Positions 51,023-61,775 of a stretch of DNA of 64,000 nt are shown here, piece after piece. Position numbers and translations under genes: made by a program. Within the stretch, counting starts at the first letter, position 1, and each line of letters begins with the position of its first letter. The notes beneath the pieces are model-generated. The model was given only the letters and a program-made list of their open reading frames with translations. It was not told where the DNA came from and ran no database searches. This DNA is from Malus domestica (Eukaryota; Streptophyta; Magnoliopsida; Rosales; Rosaceae). The stretch is taken from assembly GCF_042453785.1 (NCBI RefSeq), contig NC_091673.1:9333501-9397500 (forward strand), written 5' to 3'.

Positions 51023-52270
51023 ATGGGTTCGATTTCAGAAGAGATGGTGAAGAAGCAGGAAGACCAGGCTGCCTCCTTTTCATGGTGGTGGGATAGCCAT
51101 AATCGTCCCAATCAATCTCAGTGGCTTGAAGCTACTCTCTCAGGTTTAGTAATACAACTACTTCATGTCATCTTCCTGATCTAGGGTTTTGAGTATGACC
51201 AACCCAGTTAATAGTAAATCAGCTTTTGCGTGGTATATCACCATACTATTGCATAATTACTCCTTTCGTTGCTGGATTAGGGTTTAGGGTTAAGGGTTTA
51301 GAGAGTACGGTTGTTGGCATTCTAAAATTGTCGTCGTGCACTCCCTTTAATCTAGAAATTAATAAGAAAAAATGCATGATAACATTTTGAATCTAGGTTT
51401 TGTATCTTTTGGTACTCTTTCTCAGCACAAAATTTTTCACAATTTAAATCCCTAAATATATATATATGGATTCAGTATCCGTACTAATATTATTTTTTGG
51501 GATCACAAGAAAATATGAAAAGAAAAGTAGTACATGAGTTGAATTATTCACTTCCAACAAAGGACTGGTTTTTTAACCAAAGATGTGCTATTATTGTTGC
51601 AGAGTTGAACCAGAAGACCAAACTAATGCTAAATATAATAGAAGAAGATGGAGATTCATTTGCAAAGAGGGCTGAAATGTTATTCAAAAGAAAACCTAAA
51701 GCTCATAAAGATGTTAGAGGACTTTTACAAGTCGTACCGTTCGCTCGCCGAGAAGTATGATCAGCTTAGATCTGAACTGATTCAAGTCTCTCATCTGAGA
51801 TCATTTTCTTCGTTAAACTCCTTGAAAGTCCAAACCATCCAGAAATGTGAAGAAGAAATTTCAACTTACTTGAAAGCCAAGTCTTTGAAGGCACAGGTTG
51901 AGACAGACCGAGAATCCTTCGAAGAACACATATGGAAAAGGAGAATATTGAGCAGGGTGTAGAATCTGATGGTAATGTGGGTGGAAAAGATAAAATGTTG
52001 GACGAAAAGAGCTCGGAATTCATTGACGAAAATATGCAGCAGCGGGCTGAGTTGATAAGGAGAAACAAGGAGAAGAGTGAAACAATTGAGCGGCTTTTGT
52101 CCCAGGTGCATAGGCTAACGGATGAGAACAGAATTTTAAGGAGTCATCTGGGCAGCCATAAGGATGCTAATGATCATACAATTACAAGGCAAAACAAGCC
52201 TCAGTTTTCAAGGTCTAAATCCAAGGGGCCATCTTTCCTTGGTAGGCTCACTGGATGCACTGGAACTTGA
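51023..52270 (+). pseudogene. NETWORKED-type NAB-domain actin-binding gene, frameshifted
   Basis: Exon 1 (51023-51143) encodes [12 protein letters not shown] and [20 protein letters not shown], the hallmark NAB domain that binds actin. Exon 2 starts at 51603 (ELNQKTKLMLNIIEEDGDSF). After EMLFKRKP one extra base (about 51695-51702) moves the domain end (LIKMLEDFYKSYRSLAEKYD) into the next frame. Two extra bases near 51929-51932 return the original frame for the coiled-coil tail (ENIEQGVES, RLLSQVHRLTDENRILRSHL). The two shifts total +3 and so compensate, but the stretch between them is out of frame with the start. Layout and size fit the small NET3-type proteins, which link actin to membranes. 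It is either a recent pseudogene or carries two sequence errors. Confidence 0.75.
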
Positions 52271-52689
52271 TCTTAATTAGTTACTTTTCAACTTAATTAA
52301 GTAGCGTTTTAAGTTTTCAAATGTATCTATTTATATGTTTTCATAATACATATGAATATTCCGAGTAAATTATGACAATTGTTTTGATTTTGGCACCTTA
52401 TAAAGAATTTGTTAATATTTTGATTTAGAGGGCTGGAATGTTTACTTGTTTCATTTTATGAGAAAAATGTGGTAACAGTAACACCTTCATGTGGTGTACT
52501 TTTTCACGCCAGTTATAACATGTGGTATTGTATACTGCTAAATACTAATAAATATGAGCGTCGGTTTGATAAGACTTTTTCCACCGTAGCTAGAAACCCT
52601 AAATTTAAATATGATAGCTTGGAGTCGAAGTTTACTTGGAGTAGTCTAGTGGAACTTACCTTGTCAATGTTGGAAAAGGTCTCAAGTTA

Positions 52690-53010
52690 GAATTTTTCCT
52701 CCCCGTCCTGAAAAGGCTAAGATATTTCAGATTTGCTAAGGTATGAAGTTTAGTTACCCGAAAAAGAGTTATAGACCCAAATAGGCTAAGTCATCCCGTA
52801 CCTGCTGAGATCCAAAGGATCCTAGTTCTATAAGGGTTATTGGATCTCTCTTTATATAAAGGCCTCATGGCCGAGGGGGTCAATTAATTCTAAGCACTCG
52901 AGCTCTCTTATACACTTTGTCTCAAAATACTTGATTGATTTAGGGTTTAGGGCTTTGGAGGACAATCTCGAGAGGTCATCCCGCTGCTGAGACCATGGAC
53001 CGTAAGGCTC
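52690..53010 (+). mobile_element. Possible LTR remnant
   Basis: A promoter-like TTATATAAAGGCC (about 52850), GC-richer than its surroundings, and a downstream tail ending in CTCAAAATACTTGATTGATT resemble the U3-R part of plant Gypsy LTRs. No LTR mate, boundaries or target duplication could be fixed. It lies just where the NET duplicate begins. Confidence 0.3.
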
Positions 53011-53019
53011 TCAAGACAT

Positions 53020-53352
53020 GGTTTGAGACAGACTAAGAATTCCACGAAGTATCTTATGCTAATGTTGGTGAGACAAAATTTGTGGAACGAAAAGATGTTG
53101 GAGCTCATCGACGAAACTATGCAGACCCATGCTGAGTTGATCAAGAGAAACATGGATAAGAGTAAAATAATTGAGCGGCTTTCGTCCAAGGTACATAGGC
53201 TAAGGAATGATAACAGAATTTTGAAGAGTCATCTGGCAAGCCGTAACGCCGATCATGCAAGATCTGATATGTTGTCAAGGTCAAAATCTATGGGGGGGCA
53301 TCGATCCTTGGAATGTTCATTGGATGGACTACTGGTTACTGATCTTGATTAA
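53020..53352 (+). pseudogene. Partial duplicate of the NET gene last exon
   Basis: It parallels 51895-52270: GTTTGAGACAGAC at the start, then the coiled-coil tail KMLELIDETMQTHAELIKRN, IERLSSKVHRLRNDNRILKS and RSKSMGG. The NAB domain and exon 1 are absent. Similarity continues into the 3' flank (52310-52430 against 53370-53480), so the copied unit included the 3' UTR. A reading frame from 53023 is open, but it lacks the actin-binding part. Confidence 0.8.
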
Positions 53353-54331
53353 CCGGTTTTTCAACTTAACTAAGTAGCGTTTAAGAAAATTTCAAATGTA
53401 TTAATGTATCTGTTAACTTATCATTATACACATGAAGTTGTTAACGAATTGGTTTTAGAGATCAAAATAATTTACTTATTTTTGTTCGGGGTGAATTTTA
53501 ACCCTAGAAAAGTTGTTCATGGTTAGAAAATTTCACCATCCAAACAAAAAAAAAATTGCAAATTTTCCACCAAACTCATGTTTTAGTGTACCCACCTCTA
53601 TTAATTTTGTCAAATTTTGGTCAAAATGTATTTTTTTTTTAAAATCACGTGAGCCCATTTTTCAAGTTTATGGCTTGGGGTAAAAATTCAGTGGACTAAA
53701 GTTTTTTAGTGTGCCAAGAACACAGTTCGATATATAAGTATTCAACTACTTGTGTTATAACACTTGGTATATTAGATCATATTTTTGACACATTAAAAAA
53801 TCTCTTCTCAAATGAGCAGCATATGATTTGTTTTGATAGAATTTTTAACAAAGAGGGGTAAAGTGGAATTAAGATAGTAAATTGGCAAGACATTTTGTTT
53901 AGGGTAGTTCTATTTACGTATTTATTTTTACCTTCTATACACTATTGTTAATTTTTATTTATTGATATCTTTAAATTTTTCGATTAGACATTTAAAAAGT
54001 AAAAATAATATGTAAAAAGTAAAAATAGATGTGTATATATCATCATCTTTTGTTTAAGTGACATTTTGTTTATCTTTTACCAAAATTATCACTCTACTTT
54101 TACAGAGTACACGTGACGTAATGCAACGTCCGACTAACGTATGGTATGGTAGATTTTACAGACAGCGGTCTCCAATCCAAAGACCCAAATATCTCCCACC
54201 CCACTCTCTTCAGTCTTCAGCTGAAAAAAGCTCCGACCTTGGAGCCTTCGTGTCAACTCCACCCCTACCTCCCGCACGACGATCTAGGCCTCCCATTGCC
54301 CCTAACTAACTGACTGACTAACTACCGCTCC
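53353..54331. other. Interval before SCD2-like gene
   Basis: AT-rich DNA, then a short region (54100-54331) that is likely promoter and 5' leader of the next gene. The open frame at 54058-54309 has no recognised motif. Confidence 0.5.
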
Positions 54332-57300
54332 ATGGACCGGAGGCGAACCGACAGCCCGGTCTACGCCCGCCAGTGGACGAGCGAGTCCGCCACCACTGTC
54401 GGCGGAGCTACATCTCCGGCAATGTCGCCGGTTCGTGGCCACCACGCGCGGTCCTCCTCCGCCAGCGGAGTTTCCAACATCAAACGCACTCAGAACTTTG
54501 CCGCCAAGGCCGCGGCCCAGCGCCTCGCTCAGGTCATGGCCTCTCAGACCGCCGACGACGACGACGACGAAGATGATGATCTAGGATTCCGGTACAGTGC
54601 TCCCCCACCGCTCTCTCTTTCCAGGAATGCTAACAGTCCCGGTGCTAAGCCTGCGGCTCCGTCTTTGAGGGCCACTACTAGATCGCCTTCGCCCGCGGTA
54701 AATCTCTGAGCTTTCCCAATTGAAAAATTTTATTGAGATTTTGGAATTTGAAATTTGCCGGTTGTGAGTGCTGAGTGGTTGAATGAATTCGTCGAAATGC
54801 AATCAGATCGTGCTTGAATTTGAGAGGAAGGGAACTGAACTTGGATTTAGTTGCTCGTTGTATTTGAATTCTGGTTGCACATTGCTCTGTGTACTCTAAT
54901 TTACTATGAATTTTGTGAAATTCTGCCGTCTTCTGTTTGAAAAAGGCTGCCTTTTGTGGGGATTTAGACCAGTGAGTGGAAAGTTTGATTGACTGTGAGT
55001 GAGTTGACCAGAAACTAAGACGTCTAGATTTGTTCATACACAGCTTAGATTAGTAGAAATTTACTTTTTTGTATTTAGCAAGGAATGTGTGTGTGTGTGT
55101 CTATGAATGGTATTGTGAATGGATGGGGAGGTTCAGGCTTCAATGCAGATGGCTAATTGAATTTTTGGATGTTTTGATTAGTTAGCTCGGACCTCTTTGG
55201 ACGAAACTCCACAGGTTCGCTCAACATCAACGGGAAGGCCAGCAATGTCTCTTCGTGCAGCACCTCCATTGGTACCACCCAATAGAACAACACCGAGGAC
55301 AGCAACTTCCATGCCACCACTGGACCCTCCCATCACTAATAGCAAAAAAGAGAATCGGTAAAAAAATCTTCTCTCTGCTGTCATTTATATAGTTGAACTC
55401 TGTGTTTCAGAGGTTTAGGAATACAGTAAAGGGATAATTTTTTTGAATTCTATCAATGCCTTGCTCATATCATAGTTTACCTTGGTTTTGACTATCATTC
55501 TCTTTTGGGATTTCAAATGTATACATACTATGTAAGGAATCCGATTAATATCTTGCTAACAATGTCATTTTTATGGTTGATATAACCCTAAACAAGGATG
55601 GAAAACTGAACTTCCTATGGGCTTTTGCGATTGTGGCCTCATTACACGTGAACAAGCTTTCTAAAAAATTAATACTTTATGCATATATGCCAATCTTTGC
55701 AACTTATTTCGTACTTTAAATAGATTTATGTGTTCACTTCTATGACTGTGGGACAGTCAATTTGATTGAATAATACAACAAGTGAAGCTAATGGATGTGC
55801 ACGAATTGCAGATTCTTATCAGAAATAGGAAATTACAAATCAAAAGATCCAGGAGATCAACGTGATGCTTCTGCACTCCGTGATGAAGTATGCCAATGAA
55901 TTGCATCTATTTCAGTTTATTTGCCCCTAACATCTGAATATGTGCCATTTTTATACTACTTTAGATAAATATGGTATTATTTTCTATTTCCTATTGGTAT
56001 TTATTTACTTTTTAAAATGCAGCTTGAAATGCTACAAGAAGAGAATGAGAATATTCTTGATAAGGTACCATAAGTCATCCTTTCCTTTTCTTAATTAAGT
56101 AATTAGTTTAACCGACCTTATCTGTGACTGATTCCACTGTGAAATTTATCTTACAGCTTAGACATGAAGAAGAGAAATGCGATGAGACAGAGGCTAGAAT
56201 TAGAGAACTTGAAAAACAGGTAAGTTCTATAATACAATAATCAGCTGCATAATGTCTGAGAGTGTGCTTTTATTAAATACAAAGTTGCCTATATGTTTGT
56301 GAGTCTTCAGGTTGCTGCATTTGGAGAAGGCATGTCTTTGGATGCTAAATTCTTGAGCAGGTGTACTAAAGTTCACATAACCTTCTCGCCTGCCTTTTTC
56401 ATTCTCATTTTCCTTTAATGACATTTTTTCTCATTGTTGTGCAGAAAGGAAGCTGCCTTGCGGCAAAAAGAGGTAATTAGGAAACTTGAATGTTTTATGT
56501 TTGCTCCACGTAATTACAAGTCAAACCTACTTAAAATTTGTTCATAGGTGACTCTCTTGGTTGAAATTTTTTGTTTTTATCTGACTTTAATCTGGAGTTT
56601 GCTAAACCAGAATTCACATGAATTGTTTTAGAGAAAACAAAACAAATAAAGCTAAAGAGACTTTTTATTGTTATAGGTTGCACTAAAAGATGCAAAACAA
56701 TCAAAAGATGGGGCCGAAAAGGAGGTTGCATCCCTTCGGTCGGAAGTTGAGGTAAGCATGCTACCATTAGGTCATTGTCAGTCTGCCAAAAAGAGTTTCT
56801 AAATTCAAGTCTGAAGCATAACAAAATTTTAAATATATAGATTCAATATACAAATATATAACTTTAGGAAACAGTACTCGGGAAAGTGCTTTGATTAGTA
56901 TTTTGAGAGTATGATTTATTGCACATTGGATCTTTGAGGAATTTTCTGTTGCTACTACTGCAACATCTTTTAATTTTTGTCTTTAACTTAATTGCTTGGA
57001 TCAGAAAGCAAAAGAAGCGAGTGCAGTTGTTATGAGACAACTCCATGGAGCTGAATCTGAAGTGAAATCTCTACGGTCAATGACACAAAGAATGATATTG
57101 ACTCAGGAAGAAATGGTATGTATACACATACTATAAGCACTTGATAGAGCATATTAGTAGCCATCTGGGGACTCTGATTATTTAGCATATCCATATTTCA
57201 GGAAGAAGTAGTCCTCAAGAGGTGTTGGCTTGCACGCAATTGGGGTTTAGCTGCAAAGCTTGGTATTCTACATGATATGCTATGTCGTAATTTCTAGCAT

Positions 57301-59291
57301 TTGGCAAGGAACTCATTATACATTTATATGTTTTTATTTTCTTTTTACGTTAATTCTGACAATTAATTTCCCATTGATATCTGCTTTTGTTTGCCTTTGC
57401 TTGCATTTTATGTTATAGAAAATAAACTAAATTCGGTAATGAAAATGAAAACTTGTACAAGATAATAAAAAGAGGGCAATCTCTTAAGTAGTCAGAGCTG
57501 TTACCAGCATAATAGGATTTCATGATGCCCACCCTTCGTATGACTCAATTTTACTCAATCTCTGTTGTGCCTTGTAGGTATATGTGCAGATATTGCAGTT
57601 GCTAAGTACGAATACTGGTCATCATTAGCTCCTCTCCCATTTGAGGTCGTCATTTCTGCAGGACAAAGGGCTAAGGAGGAACTTTGGGAAAAAGCTAGTA
57701 ATCATCACTGCAGAGTTTTTTGTTTAGTATATATTTTTGTATTGTTCGGTTCCGTGACAAGAGTAGTTCGTTGTAGTTATGGCATGCTTCTAATTCGTTT
57801 TATATTGAACAGGTAATGGTGGTCTTGAGAAGAGAAACAAACTGGTGCAAGACTTGAATGATCTTACTGGAGAAGGAAACATTGAGAGTATGCTTGCAGT
57901 TGAAATGGGATTGAAGGAACTTTCTTCCTTGAAGGTGCACTTTTGATGCATTGCCGTCTTATTTTGTTCTCATACTTTTTATTTTCTTTTGTTATTCTCC
58001 GACTCAGACTCACCATGTTAGATTAGCATTTGTCTCTTTTTTACAGTCTTTATTAGGTTGCTTCAGTGTTTTGTTTGCGGTAATCTGCTGTTTTTTCTTT
58101 TTCTCACTAATATACGATGTTTTGTTCAACGAAGGTTGAGAATGAAATTGTGCTTGCATTGGCTCAACAACGGCGTCCAAACTCTGTTCGATTATCATTC
58201 TCGGGTATGCATTGTGTTTTTATATCATGTTGGCTTGGCTGGTTGGCTTTTCTTCTGGTAGTTGTTATCATCTAAAGTTCCTACTGTCTTTTGACACATA
58301 CGGGTATTTTCAGATATCAAATCACCTGCTGATCCAAAGTTTACGGAGGCTATTGGTATGCATTTTTCTTATATATCAAGTCTTTGGGTGATCCATAGTT
58401 TGCCATATTTGAAAATAAACAAATAAAATTTGGTACTGTTACTAACTTAATGGTTTCTTGCAGAATTGAGTCCCGAGGAGTCAGAGGATGTTCTTTTTAA
58501 AGAGGTCTGAAATTTCCTTTCTTTTTACGTATTTGTGTCCCATTCATACAAAATCATTCTTTCCATATACGCATTTACGTAATTACATGTACACTTCAAT
58601 TGCTGAAATTCTATTTAACGGATACTATGTTGACCTACCTTTGTGGCTAAATATTCAACGTAATAATATGGTTTCTATCCATAAAAATATACCAGCTTGT
58701 TAATCAACTGCCACATACATTTGATTTATAGCAACTCAATAAAAAAAGTTCAGGTAATTACTTGTCATAATCTTCAAACTTATTAGTCGTTTCATTTTTG
58801 GTCTAATAAACATACTTGTCTATGCGTTTCTTTGTTACAAATCATTTTTCACAAGGACATGATATTAATTATTGTTAGTGTAATGATATCAAACATATTC
58901 AACCGTCACAGGCATGGCTTACTTATTTTTGGAGAAGAGCCAAAGTTCTTGGTATAGAGGAGGACATTGCCAAGGAAAGAGTTCAGTTTTGGATTAACCG
59001 AAGTGGGCATGCACCGTCTTCACATGATGCTGTCGATGGTAAGTTTTATTTATTTTTTCCTCAAAACTTTACGTTTCACTCGGTCCTTGCACACAAAACT
59101 ATTGCATTCTTTTTGAGATTCAGTATTACAGCGTTATGGGGTTTTTTTTATGCCCGTGTTTTTGATCAGTTGAGGAAGGGTTGATGGAACTCAGGAAGTT
59201 GGGAATTGAGAGCCGGCTGTGGGAAGAATCCCGCAAAGCAATTGATCAAGACTCTTCCGTGTCTGTTGCACAGAAATCTGCTCCACGGTGA
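54332..59291 (+). CDS. SCD2: SCD2-like coiled-coil trafficking protein
   Basis: Seventeen exons were traced, all GT-AG and in frame (563 aa): 54332-54697, 55182-55357, 55812-55887, 56023-56064, 56157-56219, 56311-56360, 56445-56472, 56677-56751, 57005-57115, 57202-57262, 57578-57697, 57813-57934, 58135-58204, 58314-58355, 58464-58504, 58912-59038, 59170-59291. The N-terminus ([35 protein letters not shown]) is Ser/Pro-rich and disordered with an Asp/Glu run. Residues about 200-350 form a coiled coil ([15 protein letters not shown] onwards). The C-terminal part has [39 protein letters not shown] and [20 protein letters not shown]. In Arabidopsis, STOMATAL CYTOKINESIS DEFECTIVE 2 works with the DENN protein SCD1 in post-Golgi and endocytic membrane traffic and cell-plate formation. 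The length is near the family norm. Confidence 0.93.
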
Positions 59292-59534
59292 AAAACCTGT
59301 GCTTGAAACTCTGGAAGTAAAGATCTCTTTGATGTATAACCTATTGCAAGAGATTTTACGTTTACTTCATTTATTTGTGTTAACTGGTTTTGTTGTAGCA
59401 ATTTCCATCTGAGCTTCTGCTTAATACACATGAGAAGTGAGTTCCTCCCTTGTAATACGTCTATATGGTCACGAATCACGATCAAAGAGTTCCTTTTTTG
59501 TACAAATCGAAATTCAAATACGCTATTTACGTTT

Positions 59535-59698
59535 CTTTTAAAGAAAAACTAATGAAAATGACTTGAAAACTTTGAGTTTTAAAGATAAGGACAAAATAAA
59601 GGGTAAAGTGAATAATACTATAATTGATTTTTTAGTGTAAAAATATGGTTTTTCGTTAAAGTGAACAGTACTGTGAGCTTTTCGTTGAAGTTCTTTTC
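59535..59698 (+). mobile_element. ~160-bp MITE-like repeat, family 2 copy 3
   Basis: Same element as 5718-5875 and 10340-10507 (reverse). The ends are TTTTAAAGAAAAACTAATGA and GCTTTTCGTTGAAG; internal blocks are AAAATAAAGGGTAAAGTGAA and GTGAACAGTACTGTGAGC. It sits in the 3' flank of the SCD2-like gene. Confidence 0.8.
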
Positions 59699-60676
59699 TT
59701 TTAATTCTACCCAATTAAGTTCCTACTCTGAATTCTGAACGCATCGGAGCTGATCGGAGCATCACCATCTACTGTTGTTGGTTCCTACCTTCCGGCATTC
59801 AGTTGTCCACCAACAATTTTCATGCCAGTATTTGATAGGTATAACAATGATTCCTATCGTCCGTTCCGATGCTTCTGTGTATGTTTGTGTATGTAGTTTT
59901 GAAGCAATACAGAAAAGTCCACTCTATCTTTCAACGGCTCTTTCTGCTGACTATGGTTATCTTTTTCCCACAACCACCCACAACCACCCCTTCTCAGAAT
60001 TATGAGATGAAACTTGGACCAAGTAATAATGGTAATATGTGTGAATTTTGTCAGGTAGGCCAAGTGCTGCAGTGTCTTTCATTTTGTACAACAAAGTTTG
60101 AATCTCTCATCTTGCAATTTAAAAATAATTTATTGTAATTATTCTATTGTTTGTCAAAATAATGTTTGTGAATAGTGAAATGTGCAAACAACTTATATTG
60201 ACAATTATGTAATCAAGGTCGATAATATGACAATACGCTTGTTGATATTAAGTGGTTAAACATGTCACGTGATTAGGCAATCTGGACTAAAAAAATTTAA
60301 CTTTGTGAATTATATTTTCCACACAAGACCTGCAATGGTCATAGTGAAATACCTGTTTACATGATTGATGATTCACTTCATTTTTGGGTCTTGAGAAAGA
60401 ATAACAATAGGAAAATGGTTTTGTCCTCTCACAGATGGAACGTTGTAAAATGGCCGTTGAAGGATAATAAATATTCCTAATCTCTCTCTCACTCACTGGA
60501 GTCTCTGTCACGCGGTCCATGGCACTTAGCACGCTCTGCAAGTTTTGCTGAAGCCACTGGCCACTGTCCACTGTAACTAAAATATTACAAGCGTCCACCG
60601 GGGGGGCCATAACATAAGCTTACCACAAGAGAGTATGGGCAACTGATCAACCAACTGGGACCAAATTAACAAAGGA

Positions 60677-60698
60677 GAGAGAGAGAGAGAGAGAGATG
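60677..60698 (+). repeat. (GA)n microsatellite
   Basis: About eleven GA units. Confidence 0.9.
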
Positions 60699-61166
60699 TC
60701 TACAATTTGTATTGTATTGTGGAGGATTGGATGGCACTTAGCAGGATAGGCAGCATGTGCACTTGAATATGATAGTAAGTAGTGCCCCCCATTGGGGCCA
60801 TGGCCTTCTTGGTGGACTCCCCATTGCCTACCCCCACCCCAGTAAAAAAAAAAGAAAAAAAACAAAGCATTCTTTTGGTGAAAAGGTGCGCATACATACG
60901 AAAGAAAGAGTAAAGACACTGGAATTCTAAAGGTAATTTTGACCCAATTCCCCTACCCTATCGGTTTTTCCCTTTCCCATTTTGTGCAATGGGTCCCTTA
61001 TCTGCTAATTTAGGATTATTATAAACCCTAATCTATGAACCCTACACACATTACACACACAACCCTACATGTTTTACATCATTTAGAATCTTCCTCTTTT
61101 ATAATTAAAGTTTATGGTGATTAATTACATTTGCATATCTGTGATTTATAGTATGTAACAATGCAT

Positions 61167-61706
61167 TGTTGTGCGGAAGCGGCGTACGACTGTAAGTGAA
61201 TAGTAAAACAGAACAGAATAAAACCAACACCAACAAGAACACCAAGATTTATACTGGTTCGGCAATGCCTACATCCAGTTTGGAGACGACGGAGTATTCC
61301 ACTATAATCAATGAGAACATACAATAGTGTTTATCACTCAATTTCCCAAAGACCCAAATAACCCCAAGCTCTCACACTTACAATAGGAAGAGAAAACCAA
61401 AAATACAAAACAAGACAATTTGAGAAAATTCTTCTCTATGCCAAATGGCTTCTTGCTATTTTTCTCTCTTCCTTGTTCTTCTCTACTTCTCCATGCTTAT
61501 GAGCTACACCTTGCTCTCCTTTTATAGCTAAAGAAAAGCTTCTCAAAGACATCAATGGCCAAAGGCCTAACATCAAGTCAAAAAGAATTAGGCATAAGTG
61601 CATCCAATTTTGGTTTCCCACATGTAGCATGCCATCCAACAATTTTGACCACAAAAGTAGCCCAAAGATTTGGACTTTGACTACATGTTTGAGTCAATAA
61701 TCAACA
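61167..61706 (-). mobile_element. 3' LTR of Ty1-copia retrotransposon
   Basis: On the minus strand the LTR runs from TGTTGATTATTGAC to GCACAACA, with the TGTTG/CAACA inverted tips expected of copia LTRs; 540 bp. It contains the R/U5-like stretch GATGTAGGCATTGCCGAACC. A purine-rich polypurine tract (GGTGGAGAT, 61707-61715) abuts its start. The adjacent 61162-61166 (TGCAT) would be the 5-bp target duplication, but the other element end is outside the window. Confidence 0.85.
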
Positions 61707-61775
61707 ATCTCCACCTTGACTCAAACCCTCTAAGTAGAACTCCAAATAGTCGTCTCCCAATCCCCCATGGGGCAA

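Larger units (their letters stand above)
59292..61166. other. Interval between SCD2 and retrotransposon
   Basis: It contains a MITE-like copy (59535-59698), a GA microsatellite (60677-60698) and AT-rich DNA. The open frame at 60287-60610 (minus) has no recognised motif and is left out. Confidence 0.5.

Noticed and set aside
60287-60610. 107-aa minus-strand frame
   Set aside because: No recognisable motif, no splice context and no duplicate; kept as intergenic.
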